64,000 nucleotides of DNA, from the NCBI RefSeq assembly GCF_042680685.1, contig NZ_JBHUEA010000001.1:1-64000 (forward strand). The letters are read 5' to 3'. Below are positions 50,460-59,341 of the stretch, one piece after another. The notes under the pieces were generated by a model, which ran no database searches, was not told the DNA's origin, and saw only the letters and a list, made by a program, of their open reading frames with translations. A program made the position numbers and the translations under genes. This DNA is from Amnibacterium endophyticum. Lineage in GTDB: Bacteria > Actinomycetota > Actinomycetes > Actinomycetales > Microbacteriaceae. Within the stretch, counting starts at the first letter, position 1, and each line of letters opens with the position of its first letter.

Positions 50460-51290
50460 TCAGACGAGCGCCGGGCCCGCGGTCACGCGCAGCAGGTCGA
50501 GCTTCGACGCGGCCTCCGAGCCGGGCACCGCGGTGTAGACGACGATCCGCAGGTCGCTGCCCGGGGCGGTCAGCACGTCGCAGTCCAGCTCGATCTCGCC
50601 GACCGGGGTGTCCGTCGCCGTCTTCCGGCTCGACCGGTGCTGCGCGACGTGCGCCTCGCCCCACCGCGCGGCGAAGTCCGGCGACACGGCGCGCAGCCGG
50701 GCGATCAAGGCGGCGAGGGGCCGGTCGTCCGGGTAGCGGCCGACGGCCTCGCGGAGGTCCGCGACGAGGTCGCGCGCGAACTCCTCCTCGTGCACCTCGT
50801 CGAACCGCATCCGACGGTGCCCCTCGGTGAAGTGCTTCCAGACGACGTTGCGCTCCGCCGGCGGCACGGTCGCGGGGTCGCCGCCGATCGCGGCCCAGAG
50901 GGGGTTCCACCGCAGCACGTCCCACGAGGCGGACATGACGGCCATCGGCACGTCGCCGAGCCGGTCCATCACCCGCTGCACGCCGGCCGTCACGTGCCGC
51001 GGCACCTCCCGCCGGCCGGGCACGGCGGCACCGCCGACCCGGAACAGGTGGTCCCGCTCCGCCTCCGTCAGCCGCAGCGCCCGCGCGAGCGCGCCGAGCA
51101 GCTGCGGCGAGGGGTGCCGCGCCCGCCCCTGCTCGAGGCGGACCACGTACTCGACGCTCACCCCGGCGAGCGCGGCGAGCTCCTCCCGCCGCAGCCCGGG
51201 CGCCCGCCGCCCCGGTCCCGCGGGCAGCCCCGCCTCCTCCGGGCGCATGCGGTCGCGCCAGGCGCGCAGCACGGTCGCGAACTCGTCCAT
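50460..51290 (-). CDS. XRE-family regulator with MmyB-like ligand-binding domain
   Basis: A 276-residue regulator: N-terminal HTH (LRREELAALAGVSVEYVVRLEQGRARHPSP, about 31-60) and the MmyB-like PAS-type domain (VMSASWDVLRWNPLWAAI, WKHFTEGHRRMRF) that binds fatty-acyl-like ligands in related proteins. ATG 51290 (MDEFATVLRAWRD) is preferred. Divergent from an SDR gene, a very common pairing in actinobacteria, which it likely represses. Confidence 0.92.
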   Translation of the reverse strand: MDEFATVLRAWRDRMRPEEAGLPAGPGRRAPGLRREELAALAGVSVEYVVRLEQGRARHPSPQLLGALARALRLTEAERDHLFRVGGAAVPGRREVPRHVTAGVQRVMDRLGDVPMAVMSASWDVLRWNPLWAAIGGDPATVPPAERNVVWKHFTEGHRRMRFDEVHEEEFARDLVADLREAVGRYPDDRPLAALIARLRAVSPDFAARWGEAHVAQHRSSRKTATDTPVGEIELDCDVLTAPGSDLRIVVYTAVPGSEAASKLDLLRVTAGPALV

Positions 51291-51376
51291 GCCCCCATGC
51301 TCCCCCCGACCGCGCCTCCGGTGGTGGTACCGGCAGTGCCTACGGTCGCCGGCCGCAGCCGCCGCAGGCTCGACGC

Positions 51377-52057
51377 ATGACCACGACACTCATCACCGGA
51401 GCCAACCGGAGCCTCGGGCTCGAGACCGTCCGGCGCCTGATCGACGCCGGCCACACCGTCCACGCCGGGATGCGCGACCCCGACGCCGGCGACGCCGCCC
51501 GCGCGCTCGGCGCCCACGTCCTGCCGCTCGACGTCACCGACCAGGCGTCGGTCGACGCCGCGATCGCCGCCCTGCCCGAGCTCGACGTGCTCGTGAACAA
51601 CGCCGGGATCCTCGGCACCTCGCACGGCGTCGACGACCTCGACGCCGACGCGATGTCGTCGGTGCTCGACGTCAACGTGCTCGGCATCGTGCGCGTGACG
51701 CAGGCCGCGCTCCCGCTGCTGCGCCGCTCCGGGAACCCCGTCGTCGTCAACGTCGCCTCGGGCGTCGGCTGGCCGCGCTGGCTCACCACCCCGGGCCACG
51801 ACGAGTTCGGCGTCCCGACGATCCCCTACGCGGCGTCGAAGGCCGCGGTGGTGGCGCTGACCGTCCAGTACGCGAAGAACCTGCCGGGCATGCGGGTGAA
51901 CGCCTCCGACCCCGGCTACACCTCGACCGACTTCAACGGGCACAGCGGGTACCAGACCGTGACGGAGGGGACGGACGCGACCGTGGCGCTCGCGACGCTC
52001 GCGCAGGACGGCCCGACGGGCGAGTTCCACGACCGGAGGGGACGCATCGAGTACTGA
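51377..52057 (+). CDS. Short-chain dehydrogenase/reductase (SDR)
   Basis: A 226-residue NAD(P)-dependent oxidoreductase. TGANRSLGLETVRRL is the cofactor loop, DVLVNNAGIL the NNAG motif, and the catalytic set is Ser in VASGVG with YAASK. Short C-terminus. Regulated by the divergent XRE protein by position. Substrate unknown. Confidence 0.92.
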   Translation: MTTTLITGANRSLGLETVRRLIDAGHTVHAGMRDPDAGDAARALGAHVLPLDVTDQASVDAAIAALPELDVLVNNAGILGTSHGVDDLDADAMSSVLDVNVLGIVRVTQAALPLLRRSGNPVVVNVASGVGWPRWLTTPGHDEFGVPTIPYAASKAAVVALTVQYAKNLPGMRVNASDPGYTSTDFNGHSGYQTVTEGTDATVALATLAQDGPTGEFHDRRGRIEY

Positions 52058-52146
52058 GCGCGTCCGCTCGACCGGCCCGGTCGCCTCGGCTGCGGGAGGC
52101 GACCGGGCTCAGGGAGTCCCGATGCGAGCGGGAGCAGAGTGCGCGG

Positions 52147-53334
52147 GTGTTCCTCGTCCGCCGCGGCTCGGCCGCCAGCACGGAGGCGGCTCCCGCACCC
52201 GAGCCGCCCGTGCCCGTGCCCGTGCCCGTGGGCGGCGAGGACGAGCTGCGCCGCGTGGTGGGCCGCATCCTCGCGACCTGGGGCGACCGGTTCGGGCGCT
52301 TCACCATGCGCTGCCTGCAGGTCGCGCTGCTCGTCGCCATCGCGGCGGCCGGGCTGTGGCTCGTCGGCCGGCTGCGGCTCGTCGTGGTCCCCGTCGTGCT
52401 CGCCGTGCTGCTGACCGCGGCGTTCCAGCCGATGGTGCGCCTGCTGCGGCGGCTGCGCTTCCCCCGCGTGCTCGCCGCACTGACGGCGCTGCTGCTCGGC
52501 GGCGGCGCGATCGCCGCGGTGGTGGTGCTCGTCGTCATCCGCGTCGAGTCCGACTGGCCGTCGCTGGTCGCCGCCACGAACAGCGGGGTGGGGCAGATCC
52601 AGCAGGCGCTGCAGAACGGCGCCTTCCCGATCGACGAGTCCCAGATCAGCGAGTACCGGCAGGACGTCGCGAACTACCTCACGAGCCCGCGCTTCGGCGG
52701 CAGCGCCCTGGCGGGGCTCATGACGCTCGCCCAGCTCGTCACCGGAACGCTCGTGCTGCTGATCACGCTGTTCTTCTTCCTGAAGGACGGCGACCGGATC
52801 GCCGCGTTCCTCGTGAAGCCGCTCAGCGGGGATCGGACCGACCGCGCGTACCGGGTCGGGAACGCCGCCCTGCACTCCCTCGGCGGCTACGTGCGCGGCA
52901 CCGCGCTGATCGCGCTCGTCGACGCCGTCCTGATCGGCGGCAGCCTCTTCGTCCTCGGGGTCCCGCTCGCCCTCACCCTCGGGGTGGTCGTCTTCATCGG
53001 CGCGTTCGTCCCCGTGGTCGGCGCGACGATCGCCGGGGTCCTCGCGGGCGTCGTGGCGCTCGTCACGAACGGGCTCGGCACCGCGATCACGATCGGCGTG
53101 ATCATCCTCGTCGTGAACCAGCTCGAGGCCCACGTGCTGCAGCCGCTGATCATGGGCCGGTCCGTCCGCCTCTACCCGCTCGTCATCCTGCTGGCGCTGA
53201 TCGTCGGCAGCATCACCGCCGGCATCGTCGGCGCGATCGTGGCGGTGCCGGTCACGTCGGTCATCTGGGACGCGATGAAGCTCTGGGACCTGCCGGCGGG
53301 AGGCGAGCGGGCCGGTCCGGTCGCGGCGGGCTGA
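52147..53334 (+). CDS. AI-2E-family (PerM/YdiK-like) membrane permease
   Basis: A 395-residue protein with about eight helices in the family order: three N-terminal (VALLVAIAAAGLWLVG; VVVPVVLAVLLTAAFQP), a long extracellular loop, then GTLVLLITLFFFLKDGDRI and the re-entrant C-terminal block (LEAHVLQPLIMGRSVRLYPL). The substrate of such proteins ranges from autoinducer-2 to Na+; none is shown here. GTG 52147 is the likely start; a Pro/Val-rich tail precedes helix 1. Confidence 0.88.
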   Translation: MFLVRRGSAASTEAAPAPEPPVPVPVPVGGEDELRRVVGRILATWGDRFGRFTMRCLQVALLVAIAAAGLWLVGRLRLVVVPVVLAVLLTAAFQPMVRLLRRLRFPRVLAALTALLLGGGAIAAVVVLVVIRVESDWPSLVAATNSGVGQIQQALQNGAFPIDESQISEYRQDVANYLTSPRFGGSALAGLMTLAQLVTGTLVLLITLFFFLKDGDRIAAFLVKPLSGDRTDRAYRVGNAALHSLGGYVRGTALIALVDAVLIGGSLFVLGVPLALTLGVVVFIGAFVPVVGATIAGVLAGVVALVTNGLGTAITIGVIILVVNQLEAHVLQPLIMGRSVRLYPLVILLALIVGSITAGIVGAIVAVPVTSVIWDAMKLWDLPAGGERAGPVAAG

Positions 53335-53340
53335 GCCCGC

Positions 53341-53355
53341 GGCGCGGTCCGCGCC
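53341..53355. terminator. Short GC hairpin between AI-2E and TDT genes
   Basis: GGCGCGG-T-CCGCGCC in the 33-bp convergent gap. Likely bidirectional terminator; no T-run. Confidence 0.45.
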
Positions 53356-53367
53356 GACGGGTCGGAG

Positions 53368-54561
53368 TCAGGCCGTCCTCGGGGGCGCCAGCAGCGTGCC
53401 GCGGACGACGGCTCCGTGGAAGGTGCGGATCGCGACCAGGGCCCATGCCGCGACGAGCCCGACGTAGTAGAGGACCGCGAGCGCGGCGACGGCGTCGAGG
53501 CCGGAGTGCAGCGCGAGGCCGTTCAGGCCGGTGACGCAGGTGCCGACGGGGAACGTGAACGACCACCAGGTCAGGCTGAAGGGCAGGTGCCGCCGCGCGG
53601 TCGACACCGTGACGGCGAGCGCGATCGCGGTCCAGAGCAGCGCGAAGCCGAGCATCGCGAAGCCGAAGACCAGCGCCACGACCAGCAGCGCGTGCGCCGT
53701 GCCCGCGCCGACAGCGACCTCCGCGTTGCCGGCGAGCAGGTTCACGGCGGTGATCGACTGTCCGACCGGGCCGAGGACGATCCACAGCGTCGGCACCATC
53801 GCGGCCGGGCCGATGCGGTGCTGCGCGAGCCGGCCCCAGATCAGGGTGATGACGACCAGCGAGGCGATGAGGCTGAGCCCGAAGAAGCCGTAGCAGGCCC
53901 AGAGCAGCGTCTGCCTCGCCTGCCCCGCAGGGACGTACGGCACGAGCAGGGCACCGGTCGAGGCGGACACCATGGGCGGCACGATCGGCATCAGCCAGCC
54001 GCCGAACGCGGCGTCCGGCGCGTTCCGGTGCCGCGTGAAGACGAGGCAGGGCACCACGACCGCCGACGCGAGCCCGCCGGCGGTCCCGAGCGCCCAGAGG
54101 ATCCAGTCGGCGGTCACGGCAGCGGGCAGCCCGATCCAGTCCCGGCCGAGCAGCAGCGCACCGGCGCCGACGGTGAGGAACGCCATCGGCGGGGCGCCGT
54201 AGAAGTGGGCCATCACCGGGTGCAGGTGGTGCTGCGCCGCGGTGCTGCGGAAGCGGGCCCAGTGCAGCCCGGTCGCGATCGTGAGCACGACGAGCAGCAG
54301 GGCGGCGAGCGCCCAGACGACGGTCGCCGCCGCACGCAGACCCGGGAACGACACCGGCAGCGAGGCCGCCGCGACGGCGACGATGCCGGTCCCCATCACC
54401 GAGGCGAACCAGTTCGGCGTCAGGTTCGACACGACCAGCCCGGGCCGCTCGAGGTCGCGGAGCAGCAGCCGGCGGGCCGGCGCCGGCCCGCTCTCGGACG
54501 CGGGAGCGGGAGGGGTGCTGCGTGCAGGAGGGGCGGTCGGAGCGCTGGTCACGACCTCCAC
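53368..54561 (-). CDS. TDT-family transporter (TehA/SLAC1-like, possible sulfite or C4-acid exporter)
   Basis: A 397-residue ten-helix protein. NLTPNWFASVMGTGIVAVAA near helix 1 is the TDT signature, and HLHPVMAHFYGAPPMAFLTVGAG and FTFPVGTCVTGLNGLAL are further conserved segments. Members export sulfite, transport malate or confer tellurite tolerance. The N-terminal 35 residues are a Pro/Ala-rich tail. It is divergent from a LysR gene that probably controls it. Confidence 0.88.
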   Translation of the reverse strand: MEVVTSAPTAPPARSTPPAPASESGPAPARRLLLRDLERPGLVVSNLTPNWFASVMGTGIVAVAAASLPVSFPGLRAAATVVWALAALLLVVLTIATGLHWARFRSTAAQHHLHPVMAHFYGAPPMAFLTVGAGALLLGRDWIGLPAAVTADWILWALGTAGGLASAVVVPCLVFTRHRNAPDAAFGGWLMPIVPPMVSASTGALLVPYVPAGQARQTLLWACYGFFGLSLIASLVVITLIWGRLAQHRIGPAAMVPTLWIVLGPVGQSITAVNLLAGNAEVAVGAGTAHALLVVALVFGFAMLGFALLWTAIALAVTVSTARRHLPFSLTWWSFTFPVGTCVTGLNGLALHSGLDAVAALAVLYYVGLVAAWALVAIRTFHGAVVRGTLLAPPRTA

Positions 54562-54607
54562 CGTCGACCTCGCTCGACGCCGCCGCTACGGCGATCCTCC
54601 TGTCGGG

Positions 54608-54618
54608 GCACAATGTGC
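54608..54618. promoter_or_regulatory. Small palindrome in the TDT/LysR divergent region
   Basis: GCACA-A-TGTGC, five bases before the LysR start, within the 61-bp gap. Candidate binding site for the LysR product on its own promoter. Confidence 0.35.
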
Positions 54619-54622
54619 GCTT

Positions 54623-55528
54623 GTGACCACGCGCCGCCTGACGGACCGCAGCCTCGACCTTGACACGCTCGAGGTGCTGCAGCGCGTCGCGGAGACCGGC
54701 TCGCTCTCGCGGGCAGCCGACTCACTCGGCGTCACGCAGCAGGCGGTATCCGCGCGGGTCCGGGCGGCCGAGCGCGCGGTCGGCCAGCCGCTCGTGCGCC
54801 GCTCGGCCGCGGGCTCGGCGATGACGGAGACCGGCCGGCTCCTCCTCGGGCTCGGCGGCCCGGTCCTCGAGGCGTCGCGTCGGCTCGAGGCGGGGCTCGC
54901 GGCGCTGCGGCAGCCGACCGGCTCCCTCGTCGTCGCCGCCTCGCAGACGATCGCGGAGCTGCTGGTGCCGGCCTGGCTGCTCGCGTTCCGCACGCGCTCC
55001 CCCGCCGTGCCGGTCCGGCTCGTCGCCGGCAACTCCGCCGCGGTCGTCGACCAGGTCCGCGCCGGCGACGCGGACCTCGGCTTCATCGAGACGCCGGCGG
55101 CGCTGCCGGACCTGTCCTCCGCCGTCCTGGACGAGGACGAGCTGGCCGTCGTCGTCGCACCCTCCCACCCGTGGGCGCGGGCGGGGACGGTCGACGCCGC
55201 AGCGCTCGCGGGCACGGCGCTCCTGATGCGCGAGGAGGGCTCCGGCACCCGGGCGACGGTGGAGCAGTGGCTCGAGGACGCCGGGCTCAGGCCGCTCGCA
55301 CCCGCCGCGGTGCTCGAGACGACCGGCATCGTGCGCGCGAACGCGCGCGCCGGCATCGCGCCCGCCGTCATGAGCATCAGGACCGTCGAGGCGGACCTCG
55401 CCGCCGGCGCCCTGGTGCGGGTGGCGCTGTCGGGGCCGCCGCTCGTCCGCCCGCTCCGGGCGGTCTGGGTCGGCCGGCCGCAGCCGTCGGCGAACGCCTT
55501 CCTCGAGGTCGTCGGCCGGACGAGGTGA
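54623..55528 (+). CDS. LysR-family regulator of the TDT transporter
   Basis: A 301-residue LTTR. HTH LEVLQRVAETGSLSRAADSLGVTQQAVS (about residues 16-43), linker helix, then the effector domain (LVVAASQTIAELLVPAWLLAF, DLGFIETPA, VVAPSHPWA). GTG 54623. Divergent from the TDT gene. If TDT exports sulfite, the effector could be a sulfur compound; this is inference. Confidence 0.9.
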   Translation: MTTRRLTDRSLDLDTLEVLQRVAETGSLSRAADSLGVTQQAVSARVRAAERAVGQPLVRRSAAGSAMTETGRLLLGLGGPVLEASRRLEAGLAALRQPTGSLVVAASQTIAELLVPAWLLAFRTRSPAVPVRLVAGNSAAVVDQVRAGDADLGFIETPAALPDLSSAVLDEDELAVVVAPSHPWARAGTVDAAALAGTALLMREEGSGTRATVEQWLEDAGLRPLAPAAVLETTGIVRANARAGIAPAVMSIRTVEADLAAGALVRVALSGPPLVRPLRAVWVGRPQPSANAFLEVVGRTR

Positions 55529-55556
55529 CGGCGGGGACGTGACGCGGCCGACCGGC

Positions 55557-56231
55557 TCAGGCCCGGCCGGTCGGGCGCGCGAGGCCGTGCTCGTACGCGT
55601 AGATCACGGCGTGCACCCGATCGCGCAGCTGCAGCTTCGCGAGCACCCGCCCGACGTGGGTCTTCACGGTCGACTCGGACAGGAACAGCTGCTCGGCGAT
55701 CTCCTGGTTCGACGCCCCCGCCGCGATCGCGCGCAGCACCTCGCGCTCGCGCTCCGTCAGCGACGCCGTCCCGTCGTCGCCGCTCGGGGCGGCCGGCAGG
55801 CTGCCGCGGGTCGCCTCGATCACGCGGCGGGTGACGCGCGGGGAGATGATCGCGTCGCCCGCGGCGACCGTGCGCACGGCGCGGACGAGCTCGTCCCCCG
55901 CGACGTCCTTCAGCAGGAAGCCGCTCGCGCCGGCGTTCAGCCCGCCGAACGCGTACTCGTCGAGGTCGAAGGTCGTGAGCAGCACGACGTGCACGCTGTC
56001 GGACGCGGCCGTGATGGCCCGCGTCGCCTCGATGCCGTCCGTCCCGGGCATGCGGACGTCCATGAGGACGACGTCCGGGCGCAGCTCGGCGGCTCGGCGG
56101 ATCCCGGCGGCGCCGTCGCCCGCCTCCCCCACGACCTGGACGCCGGGCGCCGCGTCGAGCACCATCCGGAGGCCGACGCGGACGAGCTCCTGGTCGTCGA
56201 CCAGGAGGACGCGGAGGTCGGTGGCGGTCAT
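55557..56231 (-). CDS. NarL-family response regulator
   Basis: A 224-residue regulator: receiver with VDDQELVRVGLRMVL, phospho-acceptor in VLMDVRMPGTDG and Lys in GFLLKDVAGDEL; C-terminal LuxR HTH LTEREREVLRAIAAGASNQEI with ESTVKTHVGRVLAKLQLRDR. ATG 56231 overlaps the kinase stop (ATGA). Last gene of the four-gene ABC exporter/two-component set. Confidence 0.94.
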   Translation of the reverse strand: MTATDLRVLLVDDQELVRVGLRMVLDAAPGVQVVGEAGDGAAGIRRAAELRPDVVLMDVRMPGTDGIEATRAITAASDSVHVVLLTTFDLDEYAFGGLNAGASGFLLKDVAGDELVRAVRTVAAGDAIISPRVTRRVIEATRGSLPAAPSGDDGTASLTEREREVLRAIAAGASNQEIAEQLFLSESTVKTHVGRVLAKLQLRDRVHAVIYAYEHGLARPTGRA

Positions 56232-57457
56232 GCGGGGTCCTCCAGTCGTGCCGCGGTGGAGATGCGCAGCCGGGTGCGCCAGCCGAGCCCGTCCGACTCG
56301 GCTCGCGGGCCGGCGTCGACCGAGCCGCCGTAGAGCGCCGCGCGTTCGCGGAGCCCGAGCAGGCCGCGCCCCGACCCCACGGACTCGGCGGAGCCCGCGG
56401 CCGCGCCGTCGTCGACGACCTCCACCTCCGTCTCGTCGCCGAGCCGCACCCTGACGTCGACGCGTCGGGGCAGCCGCGCGTAGCGGAGGGCGTTCGTCAG
56501 CCCCTCCTGCACCGCCCGGTAGACGACGAGCTGCGCGGCCGCGTCGAGCTCGGCGGTCCCGCTGCGCTCCAGGACGACCGGCAGCCCGGCCGTGCGGTAG
56601 GTGGCGACGAGCGCGTCGAGGTCCGCGAGGCCCTGCTGGGGCTCGCGCTGCTCGGCGGACTCGTCGGTACCGAGCACGCCGAGCAGGCGCCGCATGTCGC
56701 GCAGCGCACCGCGGCCGACCTCGCCGACCTGCCGGCTCGCCGCACGGGCGCGGGCCGGGTCGGCCTCGGCGGTCGCCGCCGCGCCGTCGCTGAGCCGCAC
56801 CATGACGCTGAGGCCGTGCGCGACCACGTCGTGCAGCTCGCGGGCGATCCGGGCCCGCTCCTGGACGACCGCGAGCGCCGCGCGCCGGTCCCGCTCCTCC
56901 GCGAGCTGCGCCGCGCGGTCGAGCACCGCCGTCAGGTACCGCCGCCGGTCGCCGACGTTCGTGCCGACGAGCAGGGCGGCGACGATGAACACGATCGCGA
57001 GGAACGGCGACCTGGTCATCGCGGCGCTCTGCACGTACTCGAGCGTCAGCACCTCGACCACGAGCACGGCCGCGCCCGCGACGGCGGCGCGGTTGGAGCG
57101 GTGCACGGCGAGGGCGAAGACGGACACGGCGAGCGGGACCACGAGCGGCCCGCGCTCGTCGACGAGGCAGAGCAGCACCGACGCGGCGGCCATCACGAGC
57201 GGGACGAGCGGGCGGGTGCGCCGCACCAGCAGCGCGGCGGAGGTGAGCACGATCGCGATCGACCAGGGGCCGCCGAGCACCTGCCACAGCGGACCGGTGA
57301 GGCCGACGCGGTCGACCTGCACCCAGCCGGCCAGGAGCGCGACGACCACGAGCACCGCGTCGACCACGCGCGGGTGCGCCGCGCCGAAGCGGCGCAGCAC
57401 CCCCGGGGGCCGCGGGAGCCGCAGCCCGTCCTGCGGCTCCCGGGCCGTCGCGGTCAC
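56228..57457 (-). CDS. Membrane sensor histidine kinase (HisKA_3)
   Basis: A 409-residue kinase with about five membrane helices in the first 170 residues, then ERARIARELHDVVAHGLSVMV (phospho-His) and a HATPase domain (EGLTNALRYAR, VEVVDDGAAAG, GRGLLGLRERAALYGG). GTG 57457. Transcribed with the response regulator and, with a 3-base gap, the ABC permease. Such sets often sense antibiotics or envelope stress and drive the exporter. Confidence 0.93.
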   Translation of the reverse strand: MTATAREPQDGLRLPRPPGVLRRFGAAHPRVVDAVLVVVALLAGWVQVDRVGLTGPLWQVLGGPWSIAIVLTSAALLVRRTRPLVPLVMAAASVLLCLVDERGPLVVPLAVSVFALAVHRSNRAAVAGAAVLVVEVLTLEYVQSAAMTRSPFLAIVFIVAALLVGTNVGDRRRYLTAVLDRAAQLAEERDRRAALAVVQERARIARELHDVVAHGLSVMVRLSDGAAATAEADPARARAASRQVGEVGRGALRDMRRLLGVLGTDESAEQREPQQGLADLDALVATYRTAGLPVVLERSGTAELDAAAQLVVYRAVQEGLTNALRYARLPRRVDVRVRLGDETEVEVVDDGAAAGSAESVGSGRGLLGLRERAALYGGSVDAGPRAESDGLGWRTRLRISTAARLEDPA

Positions 57458-57460
57458 GGC

Positions 57461-58285
57461 TCAGACGTCCCGGCGGACGAGGGCGAGCGCCGCCGCCGCG
57501 CCGGGCACGACGACCCACGCGGCCGTCACCAGGCCCTCGCCGACGAGGGTCGCCGGGCCTGCCGGATCGCGGAGCGTCGTGAGCACGCCAGCAGCGTAGG
57601 TGAGCGTGAACGGGACCAGATCGACGCCGAGGACGACGCCGAGGAGCCCCGCCACCGCTCCCCCAGCGAGCAGGATGGCGAGCACGATCGTGATACCGGC
57701 CGCGGTGCTCCGGGTCAGGGTGCCGATCGCGAGCGTCACCGCACCGACGATCAGCAGGAGGGCGGCGGCGGACGCGGCCGGGCCGGCGACGGCCGTCCAT
57801 GCAGCGTCGAGATCCGCCCGGGCCATGAAGGGCGCGGACAGGAGCGCGCCGGCCAGGAGGCCCACCGCCGCGAGGACCACGGTGGCCGCGAGGACCACGA
57901 CCGTCTTCGCCGCCAGCACGACCAGGCGTCGCGGCACCGCGAGATAGGTGCTCACGGCGGCACGCGCGGTGTACTCGCTGCCGGCGGCGATCGCGGTCAG
58001 CACGACGACGGCGAGCTCGCCGCCGTGCGCCCCGATGTCCACGACGTCCGCCCAGGCCGCCGCGGGCGCCACCCCGACCGGCCCGTGCTGCGCCGTCAGC
58101 GCGTAGGCCCACGCCCGCAGCAGCATGCCGCCGGCGAGCAGCAGCGGCACCGCCGCCATCGACACGCGCAGCGAGCGCAGCGAGGCCAGCTTGCCGAGCT
58201 CGGAGCGGAGGACGGAGCGGAAGCGCACGCGCGAGGTGTCGGCGCGGGCGCTGCCGATGGGCTGGACGGGACGGACGGCGGTCAT
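57461..58285 (-). CDS. ABC-2-type exporter permease
   Basis: A 274-residue membrane subunit with about six helices; the N-terminus (RSELGKLASLRSLRVSMAAV) is typical of ABC-2 permeases. AAGSEYTARAAVSTYLAVPRR is the conserved cytoplasmic loop. ATG 58285 overlaps the ATPase gene end. Confidence 0.88.
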   Translation of the reverse strand: MTAVRPVQPIGSARADTSRVRFRSVLRSELGKLASLRSLRVSMAAVPLLLAGGMLLRAWAYALTAQHGPVGVAPAAAWADVVDIGAHGGELAVVVLTAIAAGSEYTARAAVSTYLAVPRRLVVLAAKTVVVLAATVVLAAVGLLAGALLSAPFMARADLDAAWTAVAGPAASAAALLLIVGAVTLAIGTLTRSTAAGITIVLAILLAGGAVAGLLGVVLGVDLVPFTLTYAAGVLTTLRDPAGPATLVGEGLVTAAWVVVPGAAAALALVRRDV

Positions 58286-59238
58286 GCGCGGTGCTCCTTC
58301 GTGGTGGTGCCGGCGCCGTCGTCGGCGCCGGGCAGGGGCTGGGACCGGTGGCGCGCGGCACCGGCGGTCAGCGCGAAGTACGCCTCCTCGAGCGACCGCT
58401 CGACGGGCGCCAGCGCGGTGAGGACGACGTCGCGCTCGCCGGCGATCCGGGCGACGCGATCGGCCGTCAGCCCCGTCACCTCCGCGACGTGCGGCTCCGG
58501 CTCGGACACCGAGGCGCCCGCCGCGACGAGCGGGCCGACCAGGCGCGCCACGTCCTCGGCGCGCACGCGGACCCGCGGCGGCGCCTCCTGCTCCAGCAGC
58601 TGCTGCAGCGGCGAGTCCGCGAGCACACGGCCGGCGCCGAGCACGAGCACGTGGTCGACCGTCTGCTCGACCTCGCTCATCAGGTGGCTCGAGATCAGGA
58701 CGGCGCGCCCCTCGGCCGCCATCCTGCGGGCGAGCGCCCGGATCCAGAGGACCCCCTCCGGGTCGAGGCCGTTGACCGGCTCGTCGAGCAGGACCGCGGC
58801 GGGGTCGCCGAGCAGGGCGGTGGCGATGCCGAGGCGCTGCGTCATCCCGAGCGAGAAGGTGCCGACCCGCCGGCGGGCGACGGCGGCGAGGCCGGTGAGC
58901 TCCAGCACCTCCCCCACCCGGCGCCGCGGCAGGCCGTGGGTTTCCGAGATCGACCGCAGGTGCGCGGCGGCCGTGCGCCCCGGGTGGATGGACCGGGAGT
59001 CGAGCATGGCGCCCACGCTCCGGATCGGCGCGGGGAGGTCGGCGTAGGCCCGGCCCTCGACGGTCGCGCGACCGGACGTGGGCCGGTCGAGCCCGAGGAC
59101 CATGCGCAGCGTCGTGGACTTGCCGGCGCCGTTCGGGCCGAGGAAGCCGGTCACGCGGCCGGGCTCCACCCGGAAGGAGACATCGTCGACGGCGGTCGTA
59201 GCGCCGTAGCGCTTGGTGAGGCGGGTGACTTCGATCAC
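58282..59238 (-). CDS. ABC exporter ATP-binding protein
   Basis: A 318-residue ATPase. Walker A GPNGAGKSTTLRM, signature TFSLGMTQRLGIA (a variant of LSGGQ, as in ABC-2 drug exporters), Walker B AAVLLDEPVNGLDPEGV, H-loop SSHLMSEVEQ. A ~100-residue C-terminal domain follows. GTG 59238. First gene of the exporter/two-component operon; the regulator pair lies downstream. Confidence 0.94.
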   Translation of the reverse strand: MIEVTRLTKRYGATTAVDDVSFRVEPGRVTGFLGPNGAGKSTTLRMVLGLDRPTSGRATVEGRAYADLPAPIRSVGAMLDSRSIHPGRTAAAHLRSISETHGLPRRRVGEVLELTGLAAVARRRVGTFSLGMTQRLGIATALLGDPAAVLLDEPVNGLDPEGVLWIRALARRMAAEGRAVLISSHLMSEVEQTVDHVLVLGAGRVLADSPLQQLLEQEAPPRVRVRAEDVARLVGPLVAAGASVSEPEPHVAEVTGLTADRVARIAGERDVVLTALAPVERSLEEAYFALTAGAARHRSQPLPGADDGAGTTTKEHRA

Positions 59239-59341
59239 GCTCTCGACGCTACGAAGGGGCGGTCGCGGGCGGATCGACCGCAGGGCGCATCCCGCGTGGT
59301 ACCGCGGTACCGATCCGCGACCACGCGGGACGGGTCGACCG

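Noticed and set aside
55557..58361. 934-codon minus-strand frame spanning the two-component and permease genes
   Set aside because: Only the terminal 225 codons (the response regulator) are real; the rest is an out-of-frame reading of the kinase and permease genes.
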